A DNA stretch of 47,145 nt from Anaerolineales bacterium (GCA_017985935.1 JAGNWT010000023.1:1-47145), one strand, 5' to 3'; positions 24,595-32,513 are shown, numbered from the stretch's first letter. Numbers and translations: made by a program. The notes: generated by a model not told the origin, from the sequence alone.

Positions 24595-25584
24595 CTAGCT
24601 CATGGTCAACGCCATCACAGCCTTTTGAGCATGGAGGCGATTCTCTGCTTCATCAAAGACCACAGACTGCGGACCATCCAAAACGCTGGAGGTCACTTCA
24701 ATGTCACGGTCGGCAGGAAGCGGGTGCATATAGATCGCGCCTTCCTTGGCTACCTTGAGCTTGGCATCGTCCATGATCCAATTCTTGTACATATCCTGCA
24801 GACGCTTGCCCTCGACCTTGTCGGTGGTGGTCAATAGCGGACCCCATGACTTGGCATAGATGACATCGGCATCCTTGCAGGCTTCGGTCATGCCGTCTTT
24901 GCTGTCAATGATCTCGAAGTTGGTGCCGGCGATCTTGGCCTGCTCTTTGGCCTGCTCAACGATCTCAGGCATGAGCGGGAACTCGGGCGGGTAAGCGAGG
25001 GTCACATCCATGCCAAAGCGCGGCATTTGAAGGATGAGGGATTGCGGAACAGAAATCGGCTTGAGGTAGGAAGCGGCGTAAGCCCAGGAAACCACGATCT
25101 TCTTCTTGCGCAGGTCACGGCCTTTCTTTTCCATGATGGTCATCAGGTCGGCGAGGCACTGGAAGGGATGATACACATCGCATTGCATGTTCAACACCGG
25201 GGCACGGCTGGATTTGGCAACCGCATTCAGGTAGGCGTTACCATCGCCATAATCACAATGGCGGATGGCAATTCCGTCGAAATAGCGGCCGAAGATCTCA
25301 CCGATCTCAACCGGGGTGTCGCCATGAGAGATCTGGGTGGTGTTGCTGTCGATGAAAGCGCCGTGACCACCAAGCTGAGCCATGCCCGCTTCGAACGATC
25401 CGCGGGTGCGGGTGGACGAGAAGAAGAACAACATCGCCAGCACCTTGTCGCGCAGGTAGGGATGCGGCTCGCCAAGAGCGCGCTTGCGCTTCAGGTCCCA
25501 CGCTACTTCAAGAACGGTTTCTACTTCTTCCTTTGTAAAATCCAGGTCGCCGATGAAATCACGGCCGCGAAAATTGGTTTGCAT
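24595..25584 (-). CDS. ygeW: YgeW-type carbamoyltransferase
   Basis: A 329-residue aspartate/ornithine carbamoyltransferase-superfamily protein. The carbamoyl-phosphate loop is SSTRTRGS (56-63), the second signature is HPFQCLADLMTI (139-150), and HPLPADRD (287-294) replaces the HCLP motif of ornithine carbamoyltransferase. The segment ISHGDTPVEIGEIFGRYFDG and its place beside YgeY-like and carbamate kinase genes fit the YgeW group, not anabolic ArgF. In that group the amino substrate is not firmly established. Here the enzyme probably works by phosphorolysis, releasing carbamoyl phosphate from a carbamoylated intermediate for the kinase encoded next. AAGGAG precedes the ATG at 25584. Confidence 0.85.
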   Translation of the reverse strand: MQTNFRGRDFIGDLDFTKEEVETVLEVAWDLKRKRALGEPHPYLRDKVLAMLFFFSSTRTRGSFEAGMAQLGGHGAFIDSNTTQISHGDTPVEIGEIFGRYFDGIAIRHCDYGDGNAYLNAVAKSSRAPVLNMQCDVYHPFQCLADLMTIMEKKGRDLRKKKIVVSWAYAASYLKPISVPQSLILQMPRFGMDVTLAYPPEFPLMPEIVEQAKEQAKIAGTNFEIIDSKDGMTEACKDADVIYAKSWGPLLTTTDKVEGKRLQDMYKNWIMDDAKLKVAKEGAIYMHPLPADRDIEVTSSVLDGPQSVVFDEAENRLHAQKAVMALTMS

Positions 25585-25622
25585 TTCTTAATCTCCTTGT
25601 TTTTTTATTTATTATTTTTTAC

Positions 25623-26141
25623 TCACATTTTCACGCGCAATTCTTCAGCGCGGAAAAATCTATCGTTCCAATACAGCCTTGCGCCCTCGCAATACCCAAC
25701 CGAGTCACCCCATTTGGTGAAATCGACATCAGGCAGGCACGCCGCAACGCTCAACTCTACGACCCCGCCATGATTGATGACCAGCGCAGACCGTCCCTCT
25801 GCCAGGAAATCCATGAGATCGGCATAGGCCTTCGTCAGTTTCCTGGCATACTTGGCGGCGGGACCGTCGTTCTTCAACACTTCTGCATATCTCGAATAGG
25901 GCTGCGGCCACGGGACCTCCGCTTCCACACCGGGTCCATAGGTGTTGAACAACTCATTTTGCTCGTCCACAGCAAAGCCCATGGCAATGGCAGTCTCGAA
26001 GGCACGCGGCAAAGTGGATGTGACCACCCGGTCGAACGGACCGAGGTTCTGCCCCACCAAGCGAGCCAACGTAACTCCCTGCTGCGAGAGATGGTCGCCC
26101 GCCCTGCGAATGCTGTGCCGCCTGATCTCGAGTACCTTCAT
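25623..26141 (-). CDS. Histidine phosphatase (phosphoglycerate-mutase-like) family protein
   Basis: A 172-residue protein with the branch-2-like histidine phosphatase core: R8-H9-S10 in place of the usual RHG, TSTLPRAFETA with R46, and the second catalytic histidine H124 in VINHGGV. All catalytic Arg/His residues appear present, so it should be active on a phosphate ester or anhydride. It lies 7 bases after the YgeY gene stop and 38 bases before YgeW, inside the purine unit. No such gene belongs to the E. coli cluster. It may act on a nucleotide or sugar phosphate made during nucleoside use; this is speculation from position only. Confidence 0.8.
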   Translation of the reverse strand: MKVLEIRRHSIRRAGDHLSQQGVTLARLVGQNLGPFDRVVTSTLPRAFETAIAMGFAVDEQNELFNTYGPGVEAEVPWPQPYSRYAEVLKNDGPAAKYARKLTKAYADLMDFLAEGRSALVINHGGVVELSVAACLPDVDFTKWGDSVGYCEGARLYWNDRFFRAEELRVKM

Positions 26142-26148
26142 GAACGGG

Positions 26149-27351
26149 TTATTTCCCGATCAGGCTGGCAACCAATGCGTAGAACTCAGTGGCTTTGACC
26201 ATGTCGTTCAGCGGAACAGAATCGCGGACAGTGTGCGCGGTCTCCTCATCGCCGGGACCAAACCCGATCGAAGGAATGCCGGCCTTCCCAGCCCAATAGA
26301 TGCCGTTCGTGGAGAAGTTCCACTTGCTGCTCGGTGAATCGGTCAGCCCGATGGATGTGCGGGCAGTCTGCCCGGCTTTCACGAGCGGGTGGCTTTCTTC
26401 CAATGCCCAGGCGGGGAAATATTTATCCACGGGGAAGACAAAGCCGGTGTAGGAAGGATCGTCATAGAACAACTCCTCCACCTTGACGCTGTCTTTCAAT
26501 TCAGCGGGGATCAGATCCTCAACCTGCTTCTTGACCACTTCCTTGGTTTCGCCAAAGGTCATGCGGCGGTCAATGTAAATAATGGCTTCATCGGGAACGG
26601 CGTTAATGGACGGGGTCTGCACGTGCATATCTGAAACGGTGATCTTGCCGTGACCCAAAAATTCGTGATCACCAAGTTTCGGTTCAAGGTCGCGGATGCC
26701 GGCAATGATAGGCAGCAATTTATAGATGGCGTTCTCGCCGAGGTGATTGCTCGCCGCGTGAGCCGATTTACCCTTGGCTGTCACTTTCATCTCGAGGCGG
26801 CCTTTATGCCCGCGATAGACAAGCATCTTGGTCGGTTCACCGATAACAACAAAATCGGGTCTGATCTTGGGGTCTACTTCGACAAAAGTGTTGGGCGCAA
26901 TACCATCGCACCATTCTTCCATGTTGCCGAAATAGTAGGCGGTCCAGCCTTCGAGCAGACCAAGGTCACGTGCGATCGCCAGCCCATACACCATGCCGGG
27001 GGTACTGTTCTTCTCGTCGCAGGCGCCGCGGGCATAGAAAACGCCGTCTTCGATCTTGCCGATGAAGGGATCCCACTCCCATTCACTCGGATCGCCCACA
27101 CCCACCGTATCGATATGCGAGTCAAATACGATCACTTTGGGTCCATTGCCAATGCGCCCAATGGTATTGCCCATCTTGTCAAAGCGGACTTCATCGTACC
27201 CAAGCTTTCGCATCTCTGCCTGAATGCGTTCACCCACGGGACCGATCTTGGAATCCATCGAGGGAATGGCGCAAATATCGCGCATGAATTGAATGATATC
27301 CGCGCGGTATGCCTCCACACGTTTTTGTATTTCTTGAACCTTGTCTGTCAT
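26149..27351 (-). CDS. ygeY: YgeY-type M20 family hydrolase
   Basis: A 400-residue M20 metallohydrolase (ArgE/DapE/CPG2 fold). Metal-site motifs: DSHIDTVG (H79, D81), ARGACDEKNSTPG (D112) and the acidic NMEEWCDG (E145, E146). A dimerisation domain follows (GRLEMKVTAKGKSAHAASNH), and the late GDEETAHTVRDSV supplies the last ligand. Sequence pattern and neighbourhood place it with YgeY, the hydrolase of E. coli and selenium-associated purine clusters, rather than peptidases. It likely cleaves an amide or ureido intermediate after ring opening. AAGGAG precedes the ATG at 27351. It sits between the GntR regulator and the histidine phosphatase in unit C. Confidence 0.85.
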   Translation of the reverse strand: MTDKVQEIQKRVEAYRADIIQFMRDICAIPSMDSKIGPVGERIQAEMRKLGYDEVRFDKMGNTIGRIGNGPKVIVFDSHIDTVGVGDPSEWEWDPFIGKIEDGVFYARGACDEKNSTPGMVYGLAIARDLGLLEGWTAYYFGNMEEWCDGIAPNTFVEVDPKIRPDFVVIGEPTKMLVYRGHKGRLEMKVTAKGKSAHAASNHLGENAIYKLLPIIAGIRDLEPKLGDHEFLGHGKITVSDMHVQTPSINAVPDEAIIYIDRRMTFGETKEVVKKQVEDLIPAELKDSVKVEELFYDDPSYTGFVFPVDKYFPAWALEESHPLVKAGQTARTSIGLTDSPSSKWNFSTNGIYWAGKAGIPSIGFGPGDEETAHTVRDSVPLNDMVKATEFYALVASLIGK

Positions 27352-27406
27352 TTTTTTCTCCTTGGTTTACGTATTGAAAGTCAGGCGGAACTCACCTAAC
27401 GAATTG

Positions 27407-28120
27407 CTAATTTCCCACACGCCGGACAACATGGAAGTGAAAGTATCCGGGTATGAAGTAGCTGAGGGAATAATCGACGATATGATTGTTGCTATCAAAA
27501 AGTTGAGAGTGAAAATGCAAAAGCACGTCGCCACGCTGGATCTGCAAAGCCTTGGCAACTTCGGCGGTTGCGCCGATCGCGCTGACATTCGCGCGTGAAG
27601 ATGCCAGAGGATCGCCGCGCCCCAGCAAAAAGTCCAGCACTGATCCGTGGAAATTGGCAGGCAGGTCTTTGGAGTGCAAAAGGGACTCAGGCAGAATATC
27701 CACCAGATAAGCCACCGGCCTGCCATCCGCCCGCATGACACGCCGGACTCGGGTTAATAAATCATTGACCTTGACGTTCAATTGACCGGCGAGTTCTTCA
27801 TCTGCAGAAACGGCTTCCACACTGAGGTCACTCACGGTCACTTCAAGTCCGAGCCGCTTTGCCATGGTCTCGAGGCTTTCAAGCACCTCAAGCCCGCTGT
27901 CCAAAGCCTGCACCTTGCCAACGACAAAGGTGCCCGATCCTTGACGCCGGCGGATCAATCCCTGCGTTTCAAAGGAACGCATCGCCTCGCGCAATGTGGC
28001 GCGTGAAACCCCAAGTCTTTTTGCCAGTTCAGGTTCTGAAGGCAATCGCTGTCCTGCCGGCGAACGTGAGATCAGGTCAGCCAGATCAGCTTGTAATCTT
28101 TGAAACGGAAAGTTAGCCAT
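27407..28120 (-). CDS. GntR family regulator with UTRA effector domain
   Basis: A 237-residue transcription factor. Residues 5-70 are a GntR winged helix (GQRLPSEPELAKRLGVSRAT, then LREAMRSFETQGLIRRRQGSGTFV). Residues 85-235 are a UTRA ligand-binding domain (ADGRPVAYLVDILPESLL, with the usual C-terminal block HIVDYSLSYFIPG), placing it in the HutC subfamily. It starts 7 bases after the adenine deaminase stop, in the middle of the unit, so it is co-expressed with the genes it probably controls. The 15-bp palindrome on the unit C start site and the related site in the unit B promoter are its likely operators. The inducer would be a purine or breakdown intermediate; unproven. Confidence 0.88.
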   Translation of the reverse strand: MANFPFQRLQADLADLISRSPAGQRLPSEPELAKRLGVSRATLREAMRSFETQGLIRRRQGSGTFVVGKVQALDSGLEVLESLETMAKRLGLEVTVSDLSVEAVSADEELAGQLNVKVNDLLTRVRRVMRADGRPVAYLVDILPESLLHSKDLPANFHGSVLDFLLGRGDPLASSRANVSAIGATAEVAKALQIQRGDVLLHFHSQLFDSNNHIVDYSLSYFIPGYFHFHVVRRVGN

Positions 28121-28126
28121 AAATCC

Positions 28127-29917
28127 TCAATCTTCCAGCACAGGAATAAAATCAAAACGCGTCACATCCACCAAACCTTTATCTGAAATTCGCAGTTCAG
28201 GGATCACCACCAAACCCATCAAACTCAATTGCATATTCGGATTGTTCAGCTCACAGCCACAGGCTTTAAACCCTTCGAGCACCGAGCCGGCTTTCATTGC
28301 CACCACCTCGGCATGTTCATTCGACATCAGCCCCGCGATCGGCAGGTCCACGAGCCCAACCAATTCCCCGTTGATCACAACCGCCTGCCCCCCGCCGCGC
28401 TTTGCCAATTCGTTCGCCGCGACGGCCATACTGGCTTCGTCGGTACCGACCACCATCATCTGGTGGCTGTCGTGTGCCACGGTCGAAGCGATCGCGCACT
28501 TTCTGGTGAACTCAAAACCATTCACCAACCCAACTGTCACCTTACCCGTGCCGCGATGACGTTCCACCACCGCGATCTTGGCCAGGTCACGCTTGAGATC
28601 GGGTTTGATCTCGCCGCCTTCCGCCTTGACCTTCATCCGCAAATGACGGGTCGGCGCTTGATTTTCGATCACGCCGATCACGTTCGCGTTCACCTCCGCC
28701 CCGTCGGCTGCTTTTGTCCGAAGAATAAAATCCTCCGCCTTTAGAGCACGCTTCAAATGAACTGACCGTGTGGCCCATTTTGGATATTTCACCGAGGGCA
28801 GTTGAACCGTGAGTTTGCCGTCTTCAGCAATGACCTGCCCTTTGGCAATCACCATGTCTGCTTTGAAATTCATCAAGTCTTTCACCAGCAGTACATCTGC
28901 CCAGCGACCGGGCGCGATCATGCCCATTTCTCTTGTCAGACCGAAATGCTCAGCCGAATTGATCGTGGACATTTGAATGGCGGTCATCGGGTTCAGCCCT
29001 TCGCTGATGGCGTGCCGCAAGACACGGTCCATGTGACCTTCGTGTGAGAGGGTCGCCGCGTGTGAGTCATCCGTGCAAAGCAGGAAGCGGCGGGAGTCGA
29101 GCTTCTTCTCTGTAATAGCTTTCACCTGCGAAGCAACATCATGCCATGATGAACCATAACGAAGCATGGACTTCATGCCCTGACGCACACGCGCAACAGC
29201 ATCTTCGACCCGGGTGCCTTCGTGGTCATCTTCTGCGCCGCCAGCCACATAACCGTGGAAGGGCAGCCCGAGGTCCGGCGAAGCGTAATGACCGCCAATG
29301 GTCTTGCCCGCCGCGTGCGTGGCAGACATTTCATCCAGCATTTTCTTGTCGCCCATGAAAACACCGGGGAAATTCATCATCTCACCGAGACCGATGATCC
29401 CATCCCAATTCATGGCTTCGGCAACTTCCTTCGGTCCAATGGATGAGCCGGGAGTCTCCAGCCCGGGGGCCGAGGGAACACACGAAGGCATCTGCACCCA
29501 AACGTGGATGGGCTGCTTGCGGGCTTCATCCACCATCAACTTCACGCCCTTTAGCCCAAAAATGTTCGCGATCTCATGCGGGTCAATGAACATGCCTGTT
29601 GTGCCGCGCGCAGCCACTGCCCGCACAAATTCCGTCACTGTGACCATGCCAGACTCAACATGCATGTGAGCATCGAGCAGCCCGGGGACAAGGAAACGCC
29701 CCTTCGCGTCGATCACCTGCGTCGCTTTGCCGATCGTATGATTGGCATCTGCGCCCACGTAGGCGATGTGACCATCCACGATGGCGATATCTGTGTTGGG
29801 AATGATCTCACCCGATTGCACACAAACCCACTTGCCGCCGCGGATCACGAGATCGGCCGGGGTGCGCCCCATGGCAACATCAACAAGAGCGCGAGTCAAT
29901 TTAGTGGACGGTGTCAT
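28127..29917 (-). CDS. ade: Adenine deaminase
   Basis: A 596-residue amidohydrolase of the bacterial Ade (YerA/AdeC) family, converting adenine to hypoxanthine and ammonia. Motifs: the metal-binding PGLLDAHMHVESGM (H84, H86), the DPHEIANIFG block (H114), HYASPDLG, CTDDSHAATL, and the long C-terminal Ade domain (ASTVAHDSHQMMVVGTDE). Length matches the family. The ATG at 29917 was chosen because AGGAG lies 6-7 bases upstream; an earlier in-frame start lacks one. Its product is a substrate for the purine hydroxylase of unit B, a direct link between the two units. Gene order places it between a small membrane protein and the regulator. Confidence 0.93.
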   Translation of the reverse strand: MTPSTKLTRALVDVAMGRTPADLVIRGGKWVCVQSGEIIPNTDIAIVDGHIAYVGADANHTIGKATQVIDAKGRFLVPGLLDAHMHVESGMVTVTEFVRAVAARGTTGMFIDPHEIANIFGLKGVKLMVDEARKQPIHVWVQMPSCVPSAPGLETPGSSIGPKEVAEAMNWDGIIGLGEMMNFPGVFMGDKKMLDEMSATHAAGKTIGGHYASPDLGLPFHGYVAGGAEDDHEGTRVEDAVARVRQGMKSMLRYGSSWHDVASQVKAITEKKLDSRRFLLCTDDSHAATLSHEGHMDRVLRHAISEGLNPMTAIQMSTINSAEHFGLTREMGMIAPGRWADVLLVKDLMNFKADMVIAKGQVIAEDGKLTVQLPSVKYPKWATRSVHLKRALKAEDFILRTKAADGAEVNANVIGVIENQAPTRHLRMKVKAEGGEIKPDLKRDLAKIAVVERHRGTGKVTVGLVNGFEFTRKCAIASTVAHDSHQMMVVGTDEASMAVAANELAKRGGGQAVVINGELVGLVDLPIAGLMSNEHAEVVAMKAGSVLEGFKACGCELNNPNMQLSLMGLVVIPELRISDKGLVDVTRFDFIPVLED

Positions 29918-29966
29918 TCTGTCTCCTGGCGCGCAATGCGCCAAACATGCTGTCGTTATAAATCAA

Positions 29967-30305
29967 TTAAAAGCCGGGGAATTGCGCCAGCACGATCCGA
30001 ACAAGATAGGAAAGCACAAGAAGGAAGGGAATGATCGGCAGCACCCACGCGATCAAAGTCTCGTGTTTGCTGATGGCGAATGCCGATCCGAATTGAAGCA
30101 ATGGCAGCAGACGTACAGCGATCAAAATTCCCGACCATGCTCCCCAGGTGTGGGTAAACGGCATGGTAAATATAGCAGCCAGCACCATCAATATTGGTTC
30201 GGACCTTACAAGGGCAATGACCATCAAAACAAGTGTCAAACCCGCAACGGTCACACCGACCATTCCTTGAGTAAGGGTAGCCATCAGATAATCAAACCAA
30301 GCCAT
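29967..30305 (-). CDS. Small membrane protein of the purine unit, unknown function
   Basis: A 112-residue hydrophobic protein with three, perhaps four, membrane helices (about 13-34, 37-62, 84-105) and the short charged stretch SKHETL. I do not recognise a family. AAGGAG lies just before the ATG at 30305. It sits between the 8-oxoguanine deaminase-like gene and adenine deaminase with gaps of about 50-60 bases, so it is co-transcribed. It is too short for known purine permeases of the NCS1 or NCS2 types. It could be a subunit or anchor. Confidence 0.7.
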   Translation of the reverse strand: MAWFDYLMATLTQGMVGVTVAGLTLVLMVIALVRSEPILMVLAAIFTMPFTHTWGAWSGILIAVRLLPLLQFGSAFAISKHETLIAWVLPIIPFLLVLSYLVRIVLAQFPGF

Positions 30306-30364
30306 ACGATCTCCTTATTTTCGTAGATTCGAATAGATATAGATCACGGTGGAGAAAAAATCTT

Positions 30365-31744
30365 TCACCCGTTCAACAGTCTCTTCGCCGCTTTGATATG
30401 CTTCTCCACCAGTCTGCCGCGATCCACAGTGACAAGCTGACCTTCCTTCACCACGAACTTTCCGTTCACCACTGTGTAATCCACATTGACCGACTGCCCA
30501 AAAACGACCGCCGCGACCGGGTCGTGCATGCCTGCAAAGCCAAGTTGATTCAAATTGACGGCAAAGAAATCAGCGCACTTGCTTGATTCCAAACTGCCAA
30601 TATCTGAGCGTCCCAACACTGCAGCGCCGCCCCGTGTGCCGAGGTGCAATGCTTCGCGGGCGGTCATCAACTTGCGGTTGGGGTCCGCGGATAATGAATA
30701 ACCTGTGATGCCTTCCTTGAGGCGGGAAAGCAACATCGCGTTGCGGACTTCTGCCAACAGGTGCGATCCATCGTTGGATGCGGAGCCATCCACACCCAAA
30801 CCGACGTTCACGCCGGCGGCGCGATATTCCTTGACCGGAGCAATACCCGAAGCCAGGCGCATGTTCGAGGTCGGGCAGTGAGCCACTCCGCAATCATGTT
30901 TTGCGAAGACTTTTATTTCTTCGTCATTGACCCACACCGCGTGTGCGAACCACACATCGCCGCCCACCCAGTCCACTTCCTGCATGTAGCCCACCGGGCG
31001 ATGACCGAACATCTTCATGCAAAACTGTTCTTCGTCTTCGGTCTCTGCGAGGTGCGTATGCAGATGCACGCCATATTCCCGCGCCATCTTCGCCGATTGC
31101 TTCATCAGGTCAGAGGTCACGCTGAACGGCGAGCAAGGCGCCAGCACGATCTGAGTCATCGCGCCGGGTTTTGAGTCGTGATATTTTTCGATCAACCGTT
31201 GTGAGTCTTTGAGAATGTTCTCTTCGGTATCGACGACTGAATCAGGGGGCAGCCCGCCTTTTGATTCGCCGAGACTCATCGATCCGCGCGATGCCTGCAA
31301 GCGAACTCCGATCTCGAGCGCAGCGGCGATCTCATCGTCCAGCTTTGACCCGTTCGGAAAAAGGTAAAGATGATCCGATGCGGTGGTGCATCCCGAAAGG
31401 GCGAGTTCTGCCAGGGCGGTCTGAGTCGAAATAAAAATATCATCAGGCTGAAGACGCGCCCAAATGGGATACAAGGTCTTGAGCCAGTTGAAAAGATTCG
31501 CATCCTGCGCTGGAGGCACGGCGCGCGTGAGCGTTTGATAAAAATGATGATGCGTGTTGACAAGCCCCGGCAGCACCACATGACCCTTGAGGTCGAGAAC
31601 TTCATCGGCAGATTGAGGAAGGTCGCGGGTCAACCCGACCTGTTCAATGATGCCGTCTCGAATAAAAAGACCACCCTCGGGAATTTCCCGTTGATGGTCA
31701 TCCATTGTGACGATGTAAGCGTTTTTTATGAGGAGAGTTGTCAT
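30365..31744 (-). CDS. 8-oxoguanine deaminase-like amidohydrolase (SsnA/AtzB superfamily)
   Basis: A 459-residue COG0402 amidohydrolase. The metal site is VNTHHHFYQTLTRAVPPAQD (H65-x-H67), followed by HLHTHLAETEDEEQFC, HCPTSNMRLASGIAP and VGLGVDGSASNDGS. The HHHFYQTLTRA and DGSASNDGSHLL patterns are those of 8-oxoguanine deaminases (often mislabelled hydroxydechloroatrazine ethylaminohydrolase), which turn 8-oxoguanine into urate and ammonia. In related clusters the SsnA protein takes this place. Both labels imply deamination of an aminopurine. It is the first gene of unit C, behind a near-consensus promoter with an operator palindrome. The substrate call relies on recall of the family motif and needs testing. 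Confidence 0.82.
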   Translation of the reverse strand: MTTLLIKNAYIVTMDDHQREIPEGGLFIRDGIIEQVGLTRDLPQSADEVLDLKGHVVLPGLVNTHHHFYQTLTRAVPPAQDANLFNWLKTLYPIWARLQPDDIFISTQTALAELALSGCTTASDHLYLFPNGSKLDDEIAAALEIGVRLQASRGSMSLGESKGGLPPDSVVDTEENILKDSQRLIEKYHDSKPGAMTQIVLAPCSPFSVTSDLMKQSAKMAREYGVHLHTHLAETEDEEQFCMKMFGHRPVGYMQEVDWVGGDVWFAHAVWVNDEEIKVFAKHDCGVAHCPTSNMRLASGIAPVKEYRAAGVNVGLGVDGSASNDGSHLLAEVRNAMLLSRLKEGITGYSLSADPNRKLMTAREALHLGTRGGAAVLGRSDIGSLESSKCADFFAVNLNQLGFAGMHDPVAAVVFGQSVNVDYTVVNGKFVVKEGQLVTVDRGRLVEKHIKAAKRLLNG

Positions 31745-31777
31745 AGCGGTTAACCTTTAGCCATTAGCAATCGGTCT

Positions 31778-31792
31778 AGTTGTCTGACAACT
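31778..31792. promoter_or_regulatory. Operator palindrome at the unit C start site
   Basis: Perfect 15-bp palindrome AGTTGTCTGACAACT (7-bp arms, single central base), beginning 3 bases after the -10 box and covering the predicted +1. Contains TTGT-CTG-ACAA, which fits the TnGTnnnACnA shape common for GntR operators. Likely target of the GntR/UTRA protein encoded in the unit. Confidence 0.65.
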
Positions 31793-31795
31793 TCT

Positions 31796-31824
31796 AGTGT
31801 AGCAAAAAAGAGGAAGGATGTCAA
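31796..31824 (-). promoter_or_regulatory. Promoter of unit C (purine degradation genes)
   Basis: Minus strand: -35 TTGACA (perfect), 17-base spacer, -10 TACACT, about 52 bases upstream of the deaminase ATG. Best sigma-70-type promoter in the window, as expected for one held by a repressor. Confidence 0.75.
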
Positions 31825-31841
31825 ACTCGATTCCGCCCGGG

Positions 31842-31860
31842 TGACAACTTTATCTTGTCA
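31842..31860. promoter_or_regulatory. Second inverted repeat upstream of the unit C promoter
   Basis: TGACAA-7-TTGTCA, about 18 bases upstream of the -35 and overlapping the stop codon of the methyltransferase-like gene. It includes the GACAACT half-site of the operator at 31778-31792. It could be an auxiliary binding site or a weak hairpin. Confidence 0.35.
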
Positions 31861-32433
31861 TAAGAGCCAGGGAATGAGCAGGGCTGTCTTTCGCCGGTAC
31901 TCCGCGTACGCTTCACCGAACTCCACCAAAAGTTTGCGCTCTTCAAAGTAAGCGCCGATCAAGGTGTAGATGGTTGCGCCAATATATACAGTGAGGGTAT
32001 TTTGAGTCATGGTGGAAGTCAGCCATACGAAAAGCAGACCAAAGGTATAAAGCGGATGCCGCACCACACGATACAGTCCGCGGGTGACAAGCGCGCCTGA
32101 CTTCTCTTTTTCGAACAGTTGACGAAGCCCAATAAAGGACAGTGAATCCGTTTGCAGGAATGCGATCAAAAGCATGAGGATGGAGAATAGCTGCCCGCCG
32201 AACATCATCAGATTCCACGGGGAGGGAATCTCATAGACCACCTGATCGGGCAGGGATTCCATCAAGTACAAAATAGGGAGGAAACTCAACCCGGCGAAAA
32301 GATTGTAAGCAAGGCGGTAATAATCCGCATCCCCCATTCGCAGGCGAAAGAGGTCTTTCGCAAGATGCGATGCAAGGAAGGAGTGAACAAGCCCCCAGAC
32401 GGCAAGAGTGGAAAGAAGAATGATTATGCTCAT
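31858..32433 (-). CDS. Isoprenylcysteine carboxylmethyltransferase-like membrane protein
   Basis: A 191-residue protein with four or five membrane helices. The C-terminal half has the ICMT/PEMT-type block: LVTRGLYRVVRHPLYTFGLL, then GAYFEERKLLVEFGEAYAEY with a final basic stretch. This RHPxY...EE pattern binds S-adenosylmethionine in membrane methyltransferases. Bacterial relatives include NnrU- and DUF1295-like proteins of mostly unknown substrate. It is transcribed in the same direction as unit C but ends upstream of that unit's own promoter and begins after the HerA-gene terminator, so it is probably a single-gene unit. Confidence 0.78.
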   Translation of the reverse strand: MSIIILLSTLAVWGLVHSFLASHLAKDLFRLRMGDADYYRLAYNLFAGLSFLPILYLMESLPDQVVYEIPSPWNLMMFGGQLFSILMLLIAFLQTDSLSFIGLRQLFEKEKSGALVTRGLYRVVRHPLYTFGLLFVWLTSTMTQNTLTVYIGATIYTLIGAYFEERKLLVEFGEAYAEYRRKTALLIPWLL

Positions 32434-32449
32434 GATCGTGTGTCCTATA

Positions 32450-32482
32450 AAAATAATGACGACCTGAGGTCGTCATTATTTT
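32450..32482. terminator. Terminator of the HerA-like ATPase gene
   Basis: Perfect 16-bp arms AAAATAATGACGACCT/AGGTCGTCATTATTTT with a single central G. A/T-rich outer arms give a T stretch on either strand. It lies 32 bases beyond the ATPase gene stop. Confidence 0.85.
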
Positions 32483-32513
32483 ACGTTTTGTTTTTTTACA
32501 TCAAAGTACGAAA

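Noticed and set aside
23545..25584. Arginine deiminase pathway (argF-arcC)
   Set aside because: No arginine deiminase or arginine/ornithine antiporter is present; the carbamoyltransferase has HPLPADRD and YgeW-like neighbours.
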